In this document: positions 57,796 to 64,000 of the stretch, piece after piece
Position numbering within the stretch: the first letter of the stretch is position 1
How the letters are laid out: the number at the start of each line of letters is the position of its first letter
Assembly (NCBI RefSeq): GCF_027943255.1
Contig: NC_072895.1
Coordinates: 83,888,001 to 83,952,000 of the forward strand
Source: Anastrepha obliqua
Taxonomy: Eukaryota; Arthropoda; Insecta; Diptera; Tephritidae
Direction: 5' to 3'
DNA: 64,000 nt
Position numbers and translations under genes: made by a program
The notes under the pieces: generated by a model
What the model saw: the letters and a program-made list of their open reading frames with translations, nothing else
The model's database searches: none
Told to the model about the DNA's origin: nothing

Positions 57796-59394
57796 TAGTC
57801 GGTGTTTGTACGTACAGCTGGCGACAAATGATAGCAAATCGATACTTTGAACAGTTTTGACCATTTTTCTTTTTTCTTTGAAAGTGAATTATTAGTATTT
57901 TTTAAATATAGTTCATTGTTTAATAAAAACCACATAAATCATAACGATTGCACGACATTTTTGTTTTACTACCGTCAAGGAAAAAATTATAAAAAACCAG
58001 CGTGATTTACAGCCATCTCAAACTTGCACTTGATTATACTAAAATTTTATGAGCTATACAACTGCATGCCAAAAATCTTTTTAAAAATTCTAATCAAAAA
58101 ACTTCGAGTTGGGTTGAAAAGTTTGCGAAATTTTTAAAATTTTGGAATACAATTTGAAACTTAGATCTAAATGGTTTTTGTTAGACGATGGGTGTGTAAC
58201 TGAAATGAATGTATAACTCATACAAAAATATCAAACATTCACAAAAGAAAGAAAAATAGTCAAAATTGGTCAAAATATTGTTGCGCTATCGCTTTGTCGC
58301 GCGCTGTATCAACCGAAGCTAGAGGCAGGCGGCAGACCAGAGGGCGCAGCTTAAACGCTTTTTAACCATAATTATCGCCGCTTAATGTGATAACAAACAA
58401 CCAGTTGAGTTGGTCCAGCTGGCCTCTAAGAAGTCTGCGGGTAACGCATGCAGCCACAAGAAGCCCTGCATAACGCAATAAATAATCATAAAAACCTTAA
58501 CTCGTGTAAATAATTTAATCGCTGTAGGCGTGTTGTTGTTAATTTGAACTGGTACAAATTTTCTCCATAGTTCAGTAAGCATTTGGTGTGCAGTGTGTGC
58601 TTTTATGCTTTACAGTGCCTTAATTTGCAAAACGGGGGCGGCCATAAAAAACATTTTATATTTTATTTCAAGAGTAGGACTCGATATTTTAATGCAATTT
58701 TAATTAATTAAAACCAGATTTCAGATATTTTGCTTTAAACACAAGAAAATTAGTGGTTCACTCAAAATAAAAAATGCTTCTTTTATGTTAGTTATGTATA
58801 TATGAATATGTTTAAGCCTTAGTCTATGCATGAGTTGAATTGGCTATATTCATTTTGCCATCAGATGTCAACAAATTTCACGCATTTGGTTCAAATTTAG
58901 TATTCTTTTTTAATTTTGGAAGTGTTTATAGGTATATGTGTGTTTGTATGTATACACGTATCTCTGTTTGACGAAAGCCATTTGCATGCAGTTTGGATTG
59001 AGATATTGCGCAAATGACTTAAGGGGCACAACTTCTTCTTCCTCATCTTCTCTTTAGCATCACAGTTCTTCATTTACAATCATCTCTGCATCTCTCCCTA
59101 TTCAAAGTCACTTCCTTCCAACGCCTTACGTTTAGCTTCTTAGCAGACTTACTCATCTTCGAGCTATCGTTTTCTTGGGCATCCTTTCGTCGGTCTCCAA
59201 CCAGGCACAATTCAAGCGGTTTTCGTGTTGCTCATTCTACTCGCACAACTATACAAAAATGGTTTAAATTTACACGCGACTACAATGAGTTTTTCAAAAG
59301 TCACGCCTAGATGTTGTTTTAAAATAAAGTATGTAAAAATTTAGATTCTTTCAGGTTTTACTACAATATTGCCTAATTGTTGAGAACGTCGAAA
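57796..59394. other. No gene seen
   Basis: 58270-58640 is less AT-biased and may be unique host DNA. No coding resemblance. Confidence 0.45.
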
Positions 59395-59690
59395 TATCGA
59401 TGCTGATGGTTGAAGGTTATTCAGCAACATTTTGCGCTACAGCTGCAATGTTCTCAACAGGGCGTCTCATTATTGGTCTACTAATCCTTTTTCTATCTTC
59501 GATAGAATCAGTTTTCTTGAAATATTTTCACCAACCTTGGAATTGTCGACTCATTCTTACTATTATTCCTAGCAACAAAATTACGAATTGTTGTTCTTAA
59601 AGATCGATCATTTTCAAAATAAGTTTCAATAATTTTAACGCGTTGTTCTATGATGTAAAATTGTACACCTGTATACAGATAAATGAAAAA
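59395..59690 (-). pseudogene. DD41D mariner-like transposase, N-terminal end
   Basis: Minus strand: EQRVKIIETYFENDRSLRTT and NESTIPRLVKIFQEN, the first helix-turn-helix of the DD41D family. After a frame change comes ENIAAVAQNVAE, the start of the second domain, which overlaps the piece seen at 8556. No catalytic domain. Confidence 0.65.
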
Positions 59691-60129
59691 TGTGTAAATA
59701 TAATGTAATGAAATTTGAAAAGCCGAGCCAAGTAGCACCGAGAGATTTGGTAACTCCTAAATCGCTCAGGCTAAAAAGACCATTGTATTCAAAGCTCTGG
59801 AAAGTGAAAGGGTAGATAGTCAAGGAAGAAAAGTAACTGAAGGAAAAGATAGGGTAGAATAGAGAAATAGTGGTAGTTAAACCTGTGAGAGTTTTCCAGA
59901 TTCTTTGGTAAATCTGAAAATATCCTCCAGTTTGAGAGCAAAATTCGATGACTTCTGCTTATGATATCGGAATCCAAAATTCACAGACTTGCTTTAGAAA
60001 ATGCAGGATACTTACAGAAAAAATGCTTAGTGCCATCCGAGACAGGCAAATCGGACCCTCAATGATTCGAATGGTGGTCACATGGACGCTATGGATCGTG
60101 TGCTGTAACAACAGCGACTATCAACCGAA
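59691..60129. other. Probable 3' part of the LINE to its right
   Basis: Non-coding DNA lying downstream (minus-strand sense) of the RNase H fragment, likely LINE C-terminal and 3' UTR sequence, but no motif is readable. Confidence 0.35.
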
Positions 60130-60570
60130 CGTCTTTTCATCCAAGTTTTAGAAAAAAGTGCGACAGTTTTCTATTCGGGCTTGTCACAAAACACTTTGTA
60201 GTTCTGCAGCGTTCCAGACCAGACCATCGCTCTCTACATAATCGCTGATCCACTTCATTATTCCCGCAGAACTGGTTCCGATTATCGGCTCTGGTCCCAG
60301 TGGGGAACCGCTGATCCACAGTTGGCAAATTCATCGCCAATTTCATTCCCTTGAACTCCGCAGTGTCCTAGAATCCATGTAAGTACAAGCTTATTCTGTC
60401 CTGCAACATAATTAAGCTCCTTCTAGCTTTGAGCTTTGCTTTGCGCTCTCAAAACTTTTAGTGCAACCTGACTATTACTAAAGACTCCATTCTGCTACTT
60501 TCAGAATGACCAAAATTTCTGTTTGGGATACAGTTGACATTCCTCCACATTTTGCAAATAGCATAGTACG
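60130..60570 (-). pseudogene. I-like LINE RNase H domain
   Basis: Minus strand: STVSQTEILVILKVAEWSL (catalytic Glu region), VALKVLRAQSKAQS, then KLVLTWILGHCGVQGNEIGD and EFANCGSAVP, the complete RNase H turn with His and the final Asp. After a frameshift comes IKWISDYVESDGLVWNAAEL-like sequence. Best-preserved RNase H remnant in the window. Confidence 0.7.
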
Positions 60571-61073
60571 GGAATCATATTTGACACTTGTGAGCTAGAC
60601 AGCTGCAGTAAAAAAACCGACAAATAACGGAGCGCGTAAAGGTCAAAATAAAGATTTCCATAATTCAAAATTATGTTTTTTATTTAAAAATAATAATAGT
60701 TTTGTATCTGTAGTGTTCCCAGTTCTACTGGTCGACAGTTCAACCTAAAAGATATTTTGTGTCCTGCTACATATTTTAGAAGTAATATAGTTAAGGCACC
60801 TTTCTGGTCTAGAGACGTAAAAATTGAAGAAAAACAATCGGTATCAATTGAAAAACGTTTAGATCAACGGTTTATTTACAAAAAAAAGAAAGTGTGTGGT
60901 AGTTCACGGAACCCGCACGATTGAAGTGAAACTTCTTTTATCAACAAATCAATAATTTAACTATTATTTCAATATAATGCATGCAGAAGTCATGGAAAGC
61001 ATGGAATGGAATTTTATTAAACAGAATTATTTATTTATTTTAATATAAAAAGAAATGAATTTATTGTACTCAA

Positions 61074-61381
61074 TTACATTTGGTTCTCGGCATTGTCATT
61101 ATCATTATTGGATTCGTTTTCCAAAAATGAAACAAGGGCTTTATGGTAACTGAAATACGTAAAAAATGATCTACATTCTAATCTATCAAGGTATCGATGA
61201 AATACTGCATCAATGGTAGTTCCGCATCTTGTTGTTGGTACTACAAATTATCACTTATCGTACAACCGGAGGATTCACTGTCACGGTGTTCAACAGTAGC
61301 TCTTAATTTTTTACGCTCCAAATACTCACGTTGCCGTTCAGCACCTGTTTTCGGTTTCCGTTTTTGTTGATTTGATGCCAT
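61074..61381 (-). pseudogene. Helentron mini-gene: N-terminus joined to endonuclease end
   Basis: From ATG 61381 on the minus strand a 46-codon frame reads SNQQKRKPKTGAERQREYLE then RKKLRATVEH, a basic leader like the N-terminus of Helitron/Helentron Rep proteins, and stops at 61241. Immediately after, another frame reads TTIDAVFHRYLDRLECRSFF and TYFSYHKALVSFLENES, the C-terminal end of the endonuclease domain, with stop at 61076-61074 and an AATAAA on the minus strand at about 61065-61060. Everything between (Rep, helicase, most of the endonuclease) is missing. Both pieces are short but specific in order and orientation. Confidence 0.6.
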
Positions 61382-61587
61382 ATTTAACAGAAATCAATCA
61401 ACAAAACAAAATATGTTTGTAAGATTTGCTCAAAACTACACACACACTCTATGACGCGTCTCGCGTTACTAATATAATATTGTGTTTGGGATAACTGTCA
61501 ACTGTTTCCACCGAAATGCGTTCGCAAAGTGTATGGTCTTTGGTATGGTAAACAGATTTATGATACATTATTTTGCGGCGACAGCAC

Positions 61588-61672
61588 AGCGCGATAGCCC
61601 AGCGGCTAGCAATGTGGGCTTCCGATCCGAAATCCTTGGTTCGAATCACAAGAAAATTTTTTTTTTTTTTTT
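61588..61672 (+). other. tRNA-like unit followed by T run
   Basis: GATAGCCCAGCGGCTAGC (box A-like) and GGTTCGAATCAC (box B-like) at tRNA-like spacing, then a run of about 20 T. Acceptor stem ends do not pair, so not a functional tRNA; a Pol III-derived SINE head or tRNA pseudogene is likely. It differs from the SINE family in the rest of the window. Confidence 0.4.
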
Positions 61673-61708
61673 TTTATGCATTTATTTCATTTTGTTTTAT
61701 GATATGTT

Positions 61709-61889
61709 TATGAGCAGATTTTTTTCATGGCAGAAATACACTCGGAGGTTTGCCATTGCCTGCCGAGGGGCGACCGCTATTAGAAAAATGTTTTCATTAA
61801 TTTTGCTTTCACCGAGATTCGAACCAACGACCTCTCTGTGAATTCCGAATGGTGATCACGCACCAACCCACTCGGCTACGGCGGCCGTC
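61709..61889 (-). mobile_element. tRNA-derived SINE, copy 7 (3' truncated)
   Basis: Head and first half of the body on the minus strand. The head is intact (GTAGCCGAGTGGGTTGGTGC and GGTTCGAATCTCGG), and the CGGTCGCCCCTCGGCAGGCA block is nearly unchanged. The second half and tail are lost. Lies inside the 1814-bp TTAA element, so it inserted later or was carried with it. Confidence 0.75.
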
Positions 61890-61969
61890 AATCAAATGTC
61901 ATATTTACAAATTACATTCGATAAGAATGCAATAATAAACGACCGCATTACATTCACGACGACACGCCA

Positions 61970-62135
61970 CGCCAGTCTTTTAACAGATGGCGCTGGCATA
62001 GCGTGAGTTTTACGTAGTTTAGCGTAGTTTTACTCCTCACAGCGTTTCATCCACGCCACGCTTTTAACAGATGGCGCTGGCGTAGCGTCACATATCGATG
62101 AAACGCTATGGTTTTACTCCTCACAGCGTTTCATC
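61970..62135. repeat. Diverged tandem duplication, ~85 bp
   Basis: CTTTTAACAGATGGCGCTGG occurs at about 61976 and 62063, and TTTTACTCCTCACAGCGTTT at about 62028 and 62112, in the same order. One 84-87-bp unit has been duplicated inside the TTAA element. Confidence 0.75.
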
Positions 62136-62612
62136 CTTCGAGACAAAAGAAGTTTCACTTCAAAAAATTTTTTTTCAATGACGGTACAGGTACGTCTGAA
62201 AAAAAAAGATACGGTCGATTATTCATCAGGAGATATGTCGCTATTGAGGGTAGCAGATTTACAACAAAAAAAAATTCTAGATATTTTATCTGTTTATTGG
62301 AAAAACAAAAAAAAAAAAAGGATTTGTCGCACGTTCTACTGCCATATATTAAACATATTAAAATTTTAAAGCAATCGGTTCAGTACTTTTTAAGAAATTA
62401 CCAACGCCAACTCGGAAAAAGTAGTTTCGAGAAAAACACGGTTAACGCGCTTATACCTGTACTCTAAACCGGTCTCGTTTTAAAAGACAGTAACGTATAA
62501 ACTACAACGAATTTCAATATACAAATTTGCAAGTACATTTTTGAAAGTATAAACTGTATTAACATAAAAAAAAATCGAATTTTTCTAAATTCTAGACCAG
62601 AAAGGTGCCTTA

Positions 62613-62979
62613 ATATTAATTCTATTGGCTGGCACTACTGCCTCAAATATATTACACCCTGTTGGTCCTATTTAAGCTAAATGTTCCCTGCCTCAGGTTG
62701 GGAATTGGTTGAAAGCCAAATTCTTTCAGTAAATGCCAAATTTCAGAATATCTGGAACACGAGCATTCTTGACTTCATTCGGATCCATTTGATCTCGACG
62801 AAAGATGTGCAGTCTTTTATTTTTTAAGCCAATACAGTTGCTCAAGATATGATCTATGATTTCATCATCATCCAGACAGAGGATTAGTAAAAAAGTTATT
62901 CAAAAACAAAGTTGGATGATTATTTTTGCGCCATCTTCTATATACGCAATAGTCACATGTATGTACATATATATGTGTA
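62613..62979. other. No gene seen
   Basis: Flank between the TTAA element and the Helitron; no resemblance found. Confidence 0.45.
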
Positions 62980-64000
62980 TCTTATATATAAAATAAAGTC
63001 AACTTTTTGTGTGTGTTCGCGATCCGGCCGTGTCTTTGTACCGAATTAAACCAAATTTACACACATTGTTAAGTAAGTATTGAAAATGGGTTTCGTAAAG
63101 TTTGGTTGTAATTCGGAACACTGGCAACGCGTACAGCGTTCTTTTGAACCAGCCATAATGTTGTTGTGTCAAATTACCGTTAAACTTACACGTTAATGAA
63201 GAACCAACGTGCAATATTTCCAAAAGAAGTGGAATGGCAAGGGTACTCCAACAATGTAAAATCATCATTTGGGATGAGTGTACAATGGCGCACAAAAAAT
63301 CGTTACAGGCACTTAATCGTACATTGAAAGACTTGCGTGAAAATCAAGGTTTATTTGGAAATGCATTGATTTTATTAACTGGTGATTTTAGACAAACGTT
63401 ATCCGTTATTCCGCGATCAACCCCAGCTGATGAATTGAATGCGTGCTTGAAAGCATCTAATTTGTGGCGATATGTGACGAAATTAACACTAAACACAAGT
63501 GTTCGCGTTCAACTCCAAAATGATTCAAGTGCTGAAGTTTCTTCAAAGCAATTGTTACAAATTGGCAATGGACGATAATAATGGCTTATTTAAATTTCCA
63601 GATCATTTTTGTCAAATAGCAGAATCAAAGGCCGATTTGGTGCAAAAGGTTTTTCCCGACATAACACAAAATTACAAGAATCACAATTGGCTAAGTGAAC
63701 GAGGTATATTAGCTGGTACGAAAAAAGATGTTAACGAGGTAAATGCAGATATCTTGGATAAAATACCTGGTGGTACTGTTGTATACCGGTCTGTTGACAC
63801 AATGATCGATCACTTAGTTAACTATCCAACCGAATTTTTGAATTCATTGGATATATCTGGATTTCCGCCACATTATTTGCAATTAAAAGTTGGTGCAACC
63901 ATTATTATGCTTCGGAATATTAATCATCCCAAATTGTGTAACGGAACTAGACTTGTAGTCAAACGATTGATGAATAATTTTATCGAAGCAACTATTTTAA
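62980..64000 (+). mobile_element. Helitron, left end to window edge
   Basis: Begins TCTTATATATAAAA directly after A (62979), the typical TC start and AT-rich 5' terminus of insect Helitrons. About 160 bp of terminal sequence leads straight into helicase coding, so the Rep domain and the N-terminal part of the helicase have been deleted. The right end lies outside the window. Confidence 0.7.
63141..64000 (+). pseudogene. Pif1-like helicase of Helitron, partial
   Basis: In-frame coding can be read from about 63168: KLPLNLHVNEEPTCNIS, then KIIIWDECTMAHKKSLQALN (Walker B, DEC) and NALILLTGDFRQTLSVIPRS (helicase motif III), ending with a stop at 63576-63578 after QLLQIGNGR. A small deletion there moves coding to another frame, open from about 63568 to the window edge: DDNNGLFKFPDHF, VNADILDKIPGGTVVYRSVD, LQLKVGATIIMLRNINHPKL and CNGTRLVVKRL, the C-terminal helicase region. 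Walker A is absent. Otherwise little decay, suggesting a fairly recent copy. Confidence 0.85.

Larger units (their letters stand above)
60791..62612. mobile_element. TTAA-flanked 1814-bp element with 19-bp inverted repeats
   Basis: Perfect 19-bp inverted termini GGCACCTTTCTGGTCTAGA at 60795-60813 and 62590-62608, bordered by TTAA at 60791-60794 and 62609-62612, so a piggyBac-superfamily insertion. Subterminal inverted segments TTGAAGTGAAACTTCTTTT occur at about 60923 and, complementary, at about 62145. It encodes no piggyBac transposase. Instead it holds a shrunken Helentron gene, a tRNA-like unit and SINE copy 7. Confidence 0.8.

Noticed and set aside
57654..57935. Minus-strand Leu/Cys-rich frames as membrane proteins
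   Set aside because: They are antisense readings of a CAG-rich block; composition alone explains them.
61588..61660. Functional tRNA gene
   Set aside because: Box-like motifs are present but acceptor ends do not pair and the anticodon arm is not convincing.

Overview
The window is AT-rich eukaryotic DNA, almost certainly from a higher fly and probably a tephritid fruit fly. There are no prokaryotic operons. It has many (TATG)n/(CATA)n-type microsatellites. It carries several families of mariner elements, including DD41D (rosa-like) fragments of the type first described in tephritids, and insect-type Jockey, R1-like, I-like, CR1-like and RTE-like retrotransposon remnants. I see only one convincing host coding exon, a secreted Pro/Ala-rich protein on the minus strand at 53494-53871. 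The rest reads as intergenic or intronic DNA used as a landing ground for mobile elements.
Layout. 0-13 kb: an R1-like LINE (minus) interrupted by a tRNA-derived SINE; a Jockey-like LINE (minus) interrupted by a 715-bp TTAA element; a second 611-bp TTAA element with three copies of an 18-bp palindrome; a CR1/Jockey-like LINE (plus); a DD41D fragment; two more SINE copies. 13-24 kb: an I-like LINE with RNase H, a broken piggyBac-like element, two SINE copies, a 53-bp hAT-like palindrome, a mariner fragment, then an RNase H fragment and a Jockey RT fragment. 24-35 kb: DD41D and mariner fragments, a foldback-like element with ~110-bp inverted termini and 96-bp tandem repeats, a SINE, an RTE-like tail and a 201-bp mini-Helitron. 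35-48 kb: LINE pieces, a mariner with ~190-bp inverted repeats sitting in an R1-like gag ORF, a mariner fragment split by an I-like tail, and two further mariners with both ends. 48-64 kb: Tc1-like and DD41D fragments, a Helentron endonuclease fragment, the host gene, a 1.8-kb TTAA element containing a shrunken Helentron gene plus a SINE, and a Helitron helicase fragment running off the right edge.
The window is a layered record of transposition, and several insertions date each other: SINE after R1-like LINE, TTAA element after Jockey LINE, mariner after R1-like gag, I-like tail after mariner. Nothing here looks like a new multi-gene system. The most informative items are the SINE family, the two linked TTAA families, the foldback-like element, the long-TIR mariner and the Helentron mini-gene. 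All family names come from reading motifs by eye; no database was searched.
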